A stretch of 33,834 nt of DNA from Candidatus Saccharimonadota bacterium (GTDB taxonomy: Bacteria; Patescibacteriota; Saccharimonadia; Saccharimonadales; Saccharimonadaceae), in NCBI GenBank assembly GCA_905371595.1, contig CAJPLU010000004.1:1-33834 (forward strand). Direction: 5' to 3'. The notes under the pieces were generated by a model. It had not been told where the DNA came from. It did no database searches and saw only the letters and a list, made by a program, of their open reading frames with translations. Below, piece by piece: positions 7,780 through 14,795 of this stretch (positions within the stretch are counted from its first letter, which is position 1; the number at the start of each line of letters is the position of its first letter). The position numbers and the translations under genes were made by a program.

Positions 7780-8955
7780 TTAGCGGTTCGAGGTCTCTTT
7801 CCTAACCTCTTCCGGCAAAAATCCCTTTTCATGCTGGAAGCCAGCTTGCCATTGGTAATCTTTAGCGTAACCTAGATCTTTCATTAGCCTGGTAGCAGCG
7901 TTTCGAAGATGGAGCGGCACTGGTGAATTCGGATATTTGTGCGCCAGAGAAAAGGCGTCATTCATCAGATCAGTAATCTCGCGCGATTTCTGGCTGCGAG
8001 CCAGAGCGATAGCGCAGTGGAATAAATTATATTTGGCTTCAGGTAGCCCAACGCGCTCGACTGCTTCAAAGGCAGCAACTGCCAAGCTCAGCGCGCCGTT
8101 ACCCGCCAACCCAATGTCTTCTGACGCGAAAATCACCATCCGCCGAGCGATGAATTTCGGGTCTTCGCCAGCGTCAATCATGCGCGCTAAATAATACGCC
8201 GCAGCCACCGCATCGCTACCGCGCAGCGACTTGATGAACGCTGAGATGACATCATAGTGCGCATCGCCCTTTTTGTCATAGCCCGGCAATCGCCGTTGAG
8301 CCGCGGCCTTGACCACCTCGGGCGTGACCTTCCCGCCAAAACTCAATGCCAATTCCAAATTACCCAAGGCCACCCGCGCGTCGCCGTCCGCTAATTCCGC
8401 CAGATAGTCCAGAGCTTTGGGCGACACCCGATTGGTTTGTTTCAAAGTCTTCAGCGCTCGCTTCAGCACCAATATAATTTCATCTTTGGTCAGCTGTTGG
8501 AGCACCAACACCCGCGTCCGGCTGAGCAGCGGCGTGATCACCTCAAAGCTCGGGTTCTCAGTGGTCGCGCCAATCAAAGTAATCAGCCCGCTCTCGACAT
8601 GCGGCAAAAACGCATCTTGCTGCGCCTTGTTGAAGCGGTGGATTTCGTCAACAAACAAAATTGTTCGTAGCCCCAAATTCCAGTTCTGCCGAGCGTGCTC
8701 AATCACCCGTTCGACGTCTTTCTTGCCGCTGGTCACCGCCGATAGCTCAACAAACTCCGCATTGACTTCGCGGGCAATGATCCGCGCTAAGGTAGTCTTA
8801 CCTGTCCCTGGCGGCCCCCACAAAATCAAACTGACCGGCTCGCCACGCTTAACAATTTGGCGGAGCAGCTCGCCCTCGCCCAGTAAATGGCTCTGCCCAA
8901 TCACCTCGTCCAATGTTTGCGGCCGCATCTGTTCGGCCAGCGGTATTCGTCCCAT
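7780..8955 (-). CDS. rarA: Replication-associated recombination protein RarA (MgsA)
   Basis: RarA is an AAA+ ATPase related to clamp loaders and RuvB that acts at stalled forks. The 391-residue protein has Walker A GPPGTGKTT (residues 47-55), Walker B LFVDEIHRF (near 99-107), the sensor-1 stretch GATTENPS and the family's C-terminal tetramerisation region (SPVPLHLRNA, LGYAKDYQW). Length is close to the usual 430-450, slightly short. The start is the ATG at 8955, where TATAAT lies exactly seven bases upstream, so the transcript appears leaderless. Four 22-bp tandem repeats begin at its -35 position. Confidence 0.95.
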   Translation of the reverse strand: MGRIPLAEQMRPQTLDEVIGQSHLLGEGELLRQIVKRGEPVSLILWGPPGTGKTTLARIIAREVNAEFVELSAVTSGKKDVERVIEHARQNWNLGLRTILFVDEIHRFNKAQQDAFLPHVESGLITLIGATTENPSFEVITPLLSRTRVLVLQQLTKDEIILVLKRALKTLKQTNRVSPKALDYLAELADGDARVALGNLELALSFGGKVTPEVVKAAAQRRLPGYDKKGDAHYDVISAFIKSLRGSDAVAAAYYLARMIDAGEDPKFIARRMVIFASEDIGLAGNGALSLAVAAFEAVERVGLPEAKYNLFHCAIALARSQKSREITDLMNDAFSLAHKYPNSPVPLHLRNAATRLMKDLGYAKDYQWQAGFQHEKGFLPEEVRKETSNR

Positions 8956-8961
8956 ACTTCT

Positions 8962-8967
8962 ATTATA
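8962..8967 (-). promoter_or_regulatory. -10 box of rarA, leaderless start
   Basis: A perfect TATAAT with the last T at -7 of the ATG. The expected -35 region (8985-8990) has no TTGACA match and lies inside the first 22-bp repeat. Confidence 0.6.
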
Positions 8968-8983
8968 CGCGCCAGGCGGAAAA

Positions 8984-9071
8984 ATCTCACGCGGAAGATT
9001 CAGGGATCATACGTGGAAGATTTGAAAATCATAGGCGTAAGATTTGGAAATGTTACGCTTAAGAATAACAT
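8984..9071. repeat. Four tandem 22-bp degenerate repeats
   Basis: Units start at 8984, 9006, 9028 and 9050 with no gaps. Units 2 and 3 are closest, with consensus ATCATACGYGGAAGATTTG plus three bases. Unit 1 is similar, and unit 4 is weaker (ATGTTACGCTTAAGAATAAC). A 22-bp step is about two helical turns, so equivalent bases face the same side of the DNA. The array starts at the -35 position of rarA and ends just before the stop of the DUF2798-like gene. Confidence 0.6.
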
Positions 9072-9076
9072 CACAA

Positions 9077-9559
9077 CTAATCAATAACCATTGAAATTTT
9101 TTCTGAGCGATACGCCCGCGCTGCCTTCAGTGCCATGCGCGCAATCGGCCCAGCAGCTAATATTTGCCACCAGAACGCCGCGCAGAAATTCATCGGCCAA
9201 GCCGAGGCAAAGCGCAGCAGCAACTCGGCTAGCGGCGTACCAGCCAAGACAAGCCCGATCAAGCTCATCGCCAGCGACATACCCGTCACCATACACACTG
9301 TTCGCGCCAGTGCATGAGCTTCTGTGCTGTCCTTCGCCCGGACAAAACGCTTCATGGCTTTTTGCGCCAGCTTCGATACAACCAAACTCTCAACAACCAT
9401 GACGATTGCAAAGATTACTGGCTGCAGCAGCAGTGCTCTGCCCAGCGATTGCATCGACACGCCAGCGTGCAAAAACGTATTCAGCAAATTCATAAAAATT
9501 GACATCGTAAACGCCATCACGACGCCATAAAATATTCCTTCTCGCTTGGTGCGGGGCAT
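9077..9559 (-). CDS. DUF2798-like four-helix membrane protein
   Basis: This 160-residue protein has about four membrane helices arranged as two similar halves, each with an Asn/Pro-containing helix (MSIFMNLLNTFL and PMNFCAAFWW). That pattern recalls DUF2798 proteins, whose function is not established. A perfect Shine-Dalgarno, AAGGAGG, lies eight bases before the ATG. It is expressed from a strong promoter through a leader of about 121 nt that contains a tiny ORF and a terminator-like hairpin, so its expression is probably conditional. The other frame in this region is a shadow. Confidence 0.65.
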   Translation of the reverse strand: MPRTKREGIFYGVVMAFTMSIFMNLLNTFLHAGVSMQSLGRALLLQPVIFAIVMVVESLVVSKLAQKAMKRFVRAKDSTEAHALARTVCMVTGMSLAMSLIGLVLAGTPLAELLLRFASAWPMNFCAAFWWQILAAGPIARMALKAARAYRSEKISMVID

Positions 9560-9592
9560 ATTTCCTCCTTTGATTAATGATTTTTGGGCAAC

Positions 9593-9620
9593 AAAAAAGT
9601 TGCGCGTTATCGGTGCAACT
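9593..9620 (-). terminator. Terminator-like hairpin in the DUF2798 leader (attenuator)
   Basis: AGTTGC (9615-9620) pairs with GCAACT (9598-9603) and TTTTTT follows. The GCAAC arm could instead pair with GTTGC inside the upstream leader ORF (9666-9670) or downstream (near 9586-9590), giving exclusive folds. Confidence 0.45.
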
Positions 9621-9642
9621 AGGGTGTTTTATCTTTACAACA

Positions 9643-9672
9643 TTACGCTCTTACCTGGGGCAAAAGCAACAT
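9643..9672 (-). CDS. Possible nine-residue leader peptide
   Basis: An ATG eight bases from the predicted +1 opens a nine-codon ORF, MLLLPQVRA, ending in TAA. It lies before the terminator-like hairpin, as expected for ribosome-mediated attenuation, and its second and following codons include GTTGC, which could pair with the terminator arm. Such a short ORF can arise by chance. Confidence 0.3.
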   Translation of the reverse strand: MLLLPQVRA

Positions 9673-9686
9673 ATTGACCTCTGAAA

Positions 9687-9715
9687 ATATTAGCAGGGCG
9701 GTGGGGTTTTGTCAA
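9687..9715 (-). promoter_or_regulatory. Consensus promoter of the DUF2798-like gene
   Basis: TTGACA (9710-9715), a 17-bp spacer and TAATAT (9687-9692), with TGC directly before the -10. Predicted +1 is 9680. This is the closest match to a full housekeeping promoter in the window. Confidence 0.75.
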
Positions 9716-9719
9716 GGAC

Positions 9720-10640
9720 TTAAGATTGGGATCTATCTACAACAGATAAAATAAACTCTGCCATTGCTACAGCGCTATTTACAAATAATCTAGCGTGGTG
9801 TTCGCATATTCTGATACGAGCTGCACCAACGCCATGTGCGTCGCTATTCATGTTGCGCATCTCGGTTATTGCTGTTACTATTTTTTCCAGTCCTGACAAT
9901 AAAGTATTTATACGCCGATCAATATTTCCATTGCCGTGCATACTATACAAATCTTTAACTTGATTGTATAAGTTTCTAATTTCACCAGAGGTAGAAGAAT
10001 TTTCGCTTTTCTTTTCTATTGCGTAATGAAAAACCTCTTCTAATAGGGTTCTAGATTTTGTGATAGCACTATCATAGTTAGATTGTCTAATATCATTCAA
10101 AGCACGATCAGAAAGTTCTTGTATATATCTACGATCAATCTTTTTGACCGTTGGTGCAGATATTGCTACATTATCACCAATCTTTCTAATGACGAAACGG
10201 CTGTTATTAATTATAAGCTCATTGCTGCTGAGCGATAATAAGCCATTGATTTTATCAACAATCAATTTAACAAAATACTCATAAGCGTCAATTGTTGCCT
10301 TTGGCGTATGTCCAGACAGAATACTAGAGAATTGGCTCTTATTGAATAGATAAGCTAATAATTTGTCGCATTTGTCTTCTTTTATACAATATTCAAATAG
10401 ATTTTCTAAGTATTGCCATCTGCTAAGGTTAGTCCCGTTCTTCCAGTGATATGTTACAGGTAATCCAAAGTTAGTAGATATACTGCACAAAGCTGACCCT
10501 GATAGATACGGCATAGAAACTTCTACAGTATCCCCGTTATCGCTAAATGTATATTCTTCAAATTTTACATCACCATCTAAGATAGCATAAATCTCTTTCG
10601 TCTTCAGACATCGAAAAGAGTTTGTCGTATTTAGTCTCAT
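9720..10640 (-). CDS. Abi_C-domain protein, candidate phage defence
   Basis: The 306-residue protein has an unrecognised N-terminal half and a C-terminal helical domain (about 175-302) resembling the abortive-infection C-terminal family (Abi_C). The supporting features are a repeated A..K.R.LLEEVFH helix, then MRNMNSDAHG, then ARLFVNSAVAMAEFIL. In known proteins this domain accompanies abortive-infection or other defence modules, but the mechanism is not known and the effector half here is not recognisable. The gene is visibly more AT-rich than ligA or typA and lies beside a tRNA cluster, both signs of transfer. AGGAG stands ten bases before the ATG. Confidence 0.6.
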   Translation of the reverse strand: MRLNTTNSFRCLKTKEIYAILDGDVKFEEYTFSDNGDTVEVSMPYLSGSALCSISTNFGLPVTYHWKNGTNLSRWQYLENLFEYCIKEDKCDKLLAYLFNKSQFSSILSGHTPKATIDAYEYFVKLIVDKINGLLSLSSNELIINNSRFVIRKIGDNVAISAPTVKKIDRRYIQELSDRALNDIRQSNYDSAITKSRTLLEEVFHYAIEKKSENSSTSGEIRNLYNQVKDLYSMHGNGNIDRRINTLLSGLEKIVTAITEMRNMNSDAHGVGAARIRICEHHARLFVNSAVAMAEFILSVVDRSQS

Positions 10641-10820
10641 ATCAAGTAAACTCCTAATTTAATTTTTAGACTTGATTTTTAGTTATACACCTAAGCAAAT
10701 TATAAGACTTTAGCCATAACAGTACAAACCAAAATTTTATTGATTTTCTTTCGAATTTTGGACGCTATTTGTTATTCTGTCAAACATAGAGGTTATATGC
10801 AGTAAGATCAGTTACGCTGT

Positions 10821-11027
10821 CTAATAATGGTGATAAACAGATTTAACAAGCTGAGCAAACTTCTTAGTAGGGACGCTCTCAATGTAGACGCTGGAATGGT
10901 CTAATGTCTCTGATTGTTCAATATGATCATTTGTTAGCGTCAGGTTATCTGGCAGTTTATTGGTGATTTGCATTGCCTGCATTAGTTCGTACAATGCATA
11001 ACATCCGACAAGCAGTATCTTCGGCAT
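10821..11027 (-). CDS. Small hypothetical protein, 68 residues
   Basis: The ORF encodes a short protein with a hydrophobic start (KILLVGCYALYELMQAM) followed by a polar part ending SVYHHY. No family is recognised. AAAGGTG lies about seven bases before the ATG and a TATGAT box occurs further upstream, which favours a real gene. It sits between the Abi_C-like gene and three tRNAs in an AT-rich stretch and could be cargo of the same insertion. Confidence 0.4.
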   Translation of the reverse strand: MPKILLVGCYALYELMQAMQITNKLPDNLTLTNDHIEQSETLDHSSVYIESVPTKKFAQLVKSVYHHY

Positions 11028-11115
11028 TATGCACCTTTTCTACCGATAAAGAAGTCTCATCATATGTTTTCGCGCGTTGATTATTTCAGGTCTCTCGAAC
11101 ATTTCAGTCATAAAT

Positions 11116-11191
11116 TGGTGGAGATAGAGGGACTCAAACCCTCGACCTCAGCAATGCGAATGCTGCGCTCTATCAGCTGAGCTATATCCCC
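11116..11191 (-). tRNA. tRNA-Ala (anticodon CGC)
   Basis: Acceptor GGGGATA pairs with TATCTCC and includes the G3-U70 alanine identity pair. The stem CAGCA/TGCTG presents TTCGCAT, anticodon CGC. CCA is encoded. Confidence 0.93.
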
Positions 11192-11251
11192 ATGCTTGTG
11201 GCTAAGTTGTTTACAAGGATAACTATTCCCAAAAACCGTTTACGCCTAAAT

Positions 11252-11328
11252 TGGTGGACCTTGCAGGGCTTGAACCTGCGACCTCACGAATGTGAATCGT
11301 GCGCTCTAGCCAACTGAGCTAAAGGTCC
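11252..11328 (-). tRNA. tRNA-Val (anticodon CAC)
   Basis: Acceptor GGACCTT pairs with AAGGTCC. The anticodon stem CACGA/TCGTG has loop TTCACAT, giving CAC. T-arm GCAGGTTCAAGCCCTGC and encoded CCA. It begins one base after the preceding tRNA-Ala ends, so both come from one transcript. Confidence 0.93.
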
Positions 11329-11329
11329 G

Positions 11330-11406
11330 TGGTGGAGCATACCGGATTCGAACCGGTCACCTCTTCGCTGCCAGCGAAGCGCTCTAGCCAAATGAGCTAA
11401 TGCCCC
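11330..11406 (-). tRNA. tRNA-Ala (anticodon GGC)
   Basis: Acceptor GGGGCAT pairs with ATGCTCC including G3-U70. The stem CTTCG/CGAAG presents CTGGCAG, anticodon GGC. CCA is encoded. It is first of the three tRNAs in transcription order. Part of its sequence is duplicated and inverted just upstream. Confidence 0.93.
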
Positions 11407-11429
11407 AAACTACTACAGGACAGTTGTCA

Positions 11430-11494
11430 ATTTGGCTAGAGCGCTTGCGCAATATTTCTGCTGAAGGCTCCCCAAATGAGCTAATGCCCCAAAC
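11430..11494 (-). repeat. tRNA-Ala fragments upstream of tRNA-Ala(GGC)
   Basis: Bases 11472-11494 repeat 11388-11410 exactly for 23 bp: four flanking bases plus the first 19 of the tRNA. Bases 11430-11446 are an exact 17-bp inverted copy of 11377-11393, the D-arm to anticodon-stem part. In the tRNA transcript this second fragment would be antisense to the tRNA that follows. Confidence 0.75.
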
Positions 11495-11518
11495 AATCTC
11501 CCCTCTATCTACAATATC

Positions 11519-11549
11519 AAAAAACCGCTACAATTTCTAGTAGCGGTTT
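11519..11549 (-). terminator. Strong intrinsic terminator
   Basis: A perfect 10-bp stem (11540-11549 with 11522-11531), 8-base loop, then TTTTTTGAT on the minus strand. It ends the small RNA below and any read-through from the ABC operon. Confidence 0.8.
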
Positions 11550-11631
11550 GTGCTGCTACGCGCCCACCCGGGGCACGGCGTTGGTATGATGTTTGTTTTC
11601 GCAACAGGGCGGCCCCATTGCGTACCAGCAT
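11519..11631 (-). ncRNA. Putative small RNA of about 113 nt
   Basis: The interval between the ABC exporter and the tRNAs has its own promoter, with predicted +1 at 11631, and a strong terminator. The RNA can close on itself: GCTGGTACGC (11620-11629) pairs with GCGTAGCAGC (11552-11561) with one G-G mismatch, GGGGC pairs with GCCCC inside, and TGGTA pairs with TACCA. No start codon with a Shine-Dalgarno site or plausible ORF is seen. I do not recognise the family; the conserved SRP RNA apical motif is not present. Confidence 0.5.
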
Positions 11632-11637
11632 AAGCAT

Positions 11638-11666
11638 ATTATCGCGCAACGTTTAGTAAATTGCAA
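11638..11666 (-). promoter_or_regulatory. Promoter of the 113-nt RNA
   Basis: TTGCAA (11661-11666), a 17-bp spacer and GATAAT (11638-11643), starting just after the stop codon of the ABC gene. Confidence 0.5.
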
Positions 11667-11670
11667 GCGC

Positions 11671-13482
11671 TTATTCAATTTGGCTAGCGAACATCTTATA
11701 AAATTCACCCCGGCGAGCTACTAATTCGTCAACACTGCCCTGCTCGACAATCTTGCCGTTTTGCATCATATAGACAACATCGGCTTTTTTGATAGTTGTA
11801 TAACGATGGCTGATAGCGATGATGGTATTGCCATGCTTGCCAAATAGCCGAGCAAAAATCCTTGATTCTGCCAAGGCATCGATAGCGCTAGTTGGTTCGT
11901 CTAGAATAACAATTGGCGCCTGGCGATAAAAATTACGCGCCAACGCTAACCGCTGCCATTGCCCGCCCGACAAATCAACGCCGTTAGTACCATCATCGTG
12001 CTCAAACCATTGCCCGAGAATCGTATCGCGCTTCTTGGGCAATTTATCAATGAAAGCGCTGGCTTCAGCCTGCTTGATTGATCTTTGATAATGCTGCTCG
12101 TCATAGCTGCGCTGAATGTCTCCGTACACAACGTTCTCATAAGCTGTTGCGAATCGATATTTTATGAAATCTTGTTGCAGCACTCCGAGATAGCTGTGCC
12201 ACGAGCTCTTATTAATATCCGCCAGCGACACGTTATCGAGCAAGACCTGGCCGCGCGTTGGCTGATACAACCCCAGCAACAATTTAATAAGCGTCGATTT
12301 GCCAGCGCCATTTTCACCGACAATAGCAATCCGTTGGCCAGCGCGAATTTTCATGTTAATATCGCTTAGCACTAGCTTGTCGTTTTTGAGGTAATGAAAC
12401 GAAACATTCCGCAGTTCAATCGTCTGCGGCGGTTCGAGCAATTTCCGACCTTCATTCAAGTTTCTCGGCAATCGCATAAACCTTTGGAAATCAACCATCG
12501 CTGCAATATCCTGATCAATGCTATTGAACTGTATAATTAAACCGCTCATGCCGCCAAGCGCCCTCGACATCATTTGCTCAACCAGAACAAACTGGCCGAC
12601 CGGCTGAACACGATGGATAATTTGCAAAACAATCGATAATAGCCCAACTAGCTGAGCTATTGCTTCGACAACGTCGGCTGCCAACCGTTTGATAATATAA
12701 GCGCGCTCAAATTGAATACGCTCGAGCTGATCTTTGTCGCGCCACTTCGCTCGCATATCTAACATATAGCGCGCTGCGTTATAAATACGCAGTTCCGCCA
12801 AATTTTGCGGCTGCATCACATTCCAAGAAATTGAATCACTGCGGCGCCGAGCTTCGGTATATTTACGCCAATGCTCTGTCTGCAAACGCGACAACTTTAG
12901 CTGAACTATTGCGCTAGGAATAATCGCTAAAAACAATATCAAGCCAATCCACCAGCTAACAGAAAATAGCGAGGCTAAGGCTACTATTACACTAACAATT
13001 GACGCAATTATCCTAGCCATAGCGTCGAAGAAGCGCGAGAAAAACGAAACAAAACTTTGCGCCTTATCAAACATGTCGGCAGTGTCCTTGTCGTCATAAC
13101 GCCAAAAATCAATACTGACAAAATGCTCGTACAACTGGTCGCTAATAGCCGAGTTGATTTTATACGAAGTGAATTGATCTATATAATTTTGCAAACTATT
13201 CCACGCCATCATAAGAATTCCCAGCAGCACAGTCGCTGCAACACACCAAATTGCCCTTGTGCCTGCTTGCTCGTCACCGGCGAAGCCAGCCGCCAGATAA
13301 GTAGTCGCTTGCGCGGCCACAAACGCAGTAACTAACGGAATAGCCGAACCGATAATCGTACCGATTATTTTGGTAATCGCCGCCAGCGGAGAAGCTTTAT
13401 AAGTCGTTATCGCCACCGTGCCAAAAGCTTTTAGCGTTTCATTGAAAGATAGCTTCTTTGGTTCTGCCATGATTAATCGCAT
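11671..13482 (-). CDS. ABC exporter, fused permease and ATPase
   Basis: The 603-residue protein is a half-size type IV ABC exporter: six membrane helices in about residues 20-320, then a nucleotide-binding domain with GENGAGKST (Walker A), LSGGQ (signature), IVILDEPTSAID (Walker B) and the H-loop ISHR. It would work as a homodimer moving a lipid, peptide or small molecule out of the cell; the substrate is unknown. The ATG at 13482 overlaps the previous gene's stop by ten bases, and a second ATG at 13470 (MAEPKKL) is an equally plausible start by coupling. It is the last gene of a long operon, directly after three small-molecule-type genes, which may make or modify its cargo. Confidence 0.9.
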   Translation of the reverse strand: MRLIMAEPKKLSFNETLKAFGTVAITTYKASPLAAITKIIGTIIGSAIPLVTAFVAAQATTYLAAGFAGDEQAGTRAIWCVAATVLLGILMMAWNSLQNYIDQFTSYKINSAISDQLYEHFVSIDFWRYDDKDTADMFDKAQSFVSFFSRFFDAMARIIASIVSVIVALASLFSVSWWIGLILFLAIIPSAIVQLKLSRLQTEHWRKYTEARRRSDSISWNVMQPQNLAELRIYNAARYMLDMRAKWRDKDQLERIQFERAYIIKRLAADVVEAIAQLVGLLSIVLQIIHRVQPVGQFVLVEQMMSRALGGMSGLIIQFNSIDQDIAAMVDFQRFMRLPRNLNEGRKLLEPPQTIELRNVSFHYLKNDKLVLSDINMKIRAGQRIAIVGENGAGKSTLIKLLLGLYQPTRGQVLLDNVSLADINKSSWHSYLGVLQQDFIKYRFATAYENVVYGDIQRSYDEQHYQRSIKQAEASAFIDKLPKKRDTILGQWFEHDDGTNGVDLSGGQWQRLALARNFYRQAPIVILDEPTSAIDALAESRIFARLFGKHGNTIIAISHRYTTIKKADVVYMMQNGKIVEQGSVDELVARRGEFYKMFASQIE

Positions 13483-13895
13483 TCAGATTTTATCAGAGTA
13501 ATAATAGCAGTATCTAGCTCGCTTTCACTATGCCAGGTTTGCGTCCGCCTAGCGAGATCTGGTAAATACGATTTGCCGGCAGCGCTCTGATGCTGCGCCA
13601 ACAGGATTGACTTATTGCGAGCAATAGCAACGCCGATTTCTATCAGCATACCTTCACTGCGACGCGGCGAAGTTTGAATCGCTAGTATTTTGTCGCACTC
13701 ATTCATTTGATCAATTGCTCGTCGCAAAAACTGACGCGGGTTATTATAATTGTCAGTTGCGTCATCAAACAAATTACAATAGACCTCACATCCGCACCTC
13801 TCAAGCAAATCGACCACCCGGCGCATACGCGCCTCAACTTTCAGCTTGTCCTCGCCAGTAAAAGCATATGAACAGAATATTTTATGCTTTTTCAT
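13473..13895 (-). CDS. Nucleoside 2-deoxyribosyltransferase-like protein (second)
   Basis: This 140-residue protein has a Rossmann-like pattern with KIFCSYAFTGED at the start and SEGMLIEIGVAIA in the middle (about 88-100). That matches the (D/S)xGxxxExG segment around the catalytic Glu of nucleoside 2-deoxyribosyltransferases and related nucleotide hydrolases. Actual base-exchange or N-glycosidase activity is not proven, and remote TIR/SLOG-like folds look similar at this level. Its ATG overlaps the kinase gene's stop as ATGA, and it overlaps the ABC gene, so all three are translationally coupled. Confidence 0.6.
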   Translation of the reverse strand: MKKHKIFCSYAFTGEDKLKVEARMRRVVDLLERCGCEVYCNLFDDATDNYNNPRQFLRRAIDQMNECDKILAIQTSPRRSEGMLIEIGVAIARNKSILLAQHQSAAGKSYLPDLARRTQTWHSESELDTAIITLIKSECD

Positions 13896-14794
13896 AATCC
13901 TATTTTATCATCTAGCCGGCAAAAAACTTCGTAAAAAGAAGTTATTATCCTCTGGCGCAAAGCGTTATCAAACGGGACTATCGCTGCGTGATTACGCCCG
14001 CCGATAGTCATATGTTCAATAATTAACGATAAACCGCGTACAATCTTAATGCAGGCGATTTCTCGCCGAGTAGTCGGCTTCTCGCCCAGCTGCTCAATGA
14101 CCAAACGCCGAATATTGCACATACGTTTGGCAGTTTCGGGGCGTTCCATCTCGCGGTTGTACGTAAAATTAACTACATCGTACCAGCGCGGCCAATCATC
14201 ACGAAAACTCTCGAAGTCAACTAACCAATATCTATCACCGTCATACAATAGATTATTTTCGGTAAAATCCGCATGCATCGGTCGAGCTTCGCACAAGCTA
14301 TGATTATCACGCAAGAAATCCAAACTAGCCCGAAATATTTCCGGCGGTATCACTTCTAAATTAAACCCAGATATAATTCGCTCTAGCTTATGCCAAATAT
14401 ATTCTCCGTCTTTATTTTGTTGCGACCAGCGCGAGCGACGGCGTTTCTGACTGCGAAAATAGTGATCCATTTGCACGAAGCTTTGTACAAAAAAGTCATC
14501 AGGCACGTTGGCTAGCTCTGGCGTCCATCCGTCGATAAATTGCGTTAAGATTTTCACATCGTCATGATACAGCAATTTTGGCACAGAAAATGGTATATCG
14601 TTAAAATTACGAGTCAATTTATCAAAAGTTCGCAAACCATTCGCTTCGCGCAATATTTCATCTTTGCCAGTCACCCCGGGCTGCGACTGCTTGCAAAACA
14701 CGCGTTCGCCAAGCCAATCTACTTCGCTAACCGCAAACCTATGATTCTGGCGAATGACTCTGACAGTCTTTAGATCGGCGTTGCCATTCTTCAT
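13892..14794 (-). CDS. APH-family small-molecule kinase
   Basis: The 300-residue protein has the aminoglycoside-phosphotransferase/choline-kinase-like plan. RVFCKQS supplies the ATP lysine, EILREANGL the paired Glu, HADFTENNLL the catalytic loop (HxDxxxxN) and LVDFES the metal-binding Asp. The family phosphorylates antibiotics, sugars, choline, homoserine or nucleosides, so the substrate is open. A kinase flanked on both sides by NDT-like proteins suggests a nucleoside or sugar substrate; that is inference. A Shine-Dalgarno (AGGAG) lies in the end of the upstream gene, one base separates it from the upstream stop, and it overlaps the next gene by four bases. Confidence 0.75.
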   Translation of the reverse strand: MKNGNADLKTVRVIRQNHRFAVSEVDWLGERVFCKQSQPGVTGKDEILREANGLRTFDKLTRNFNDIPFSVPKLLYHDDVKILTQFIDGWTPELANVPDDFFVQSFVQMDHYFRSQKRRRSRWSQQNKDGEYIWHKLERIISGFNLEVIPPEIFRASLDFLRDNHSLCEARPMHADFTENNLLYDGDRYWLVDFESFRDDWPRWYDVVNFTYNREMERPETAKRMCNIRRLVIEQLGEKPTTRREIACIKIVRGLSLIIEHMTIGGRNHAAIVPFDNALRQRIITSFYEVFCRLDDKIGL

Positions 14795-14795
14795 T

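Noticed and set aside
8984..9071. CRISPR-like array
   Set aside because: The repeats are contiguous and degenerate with no spacers, and no cas genes are present.
10729..10761. 8-bp inverted repeat CCAAAATT/AATTTTGG as a terminator
   Set aside because: The loop is 17 bases, the stem is AT-rich and no T-run follows on either strand at the right place.
11519..11631. Identification as 4.5S/SRP RNA
   Set aside because: The conserved apical GGAAGCAGC-type motif is not present on either strand.
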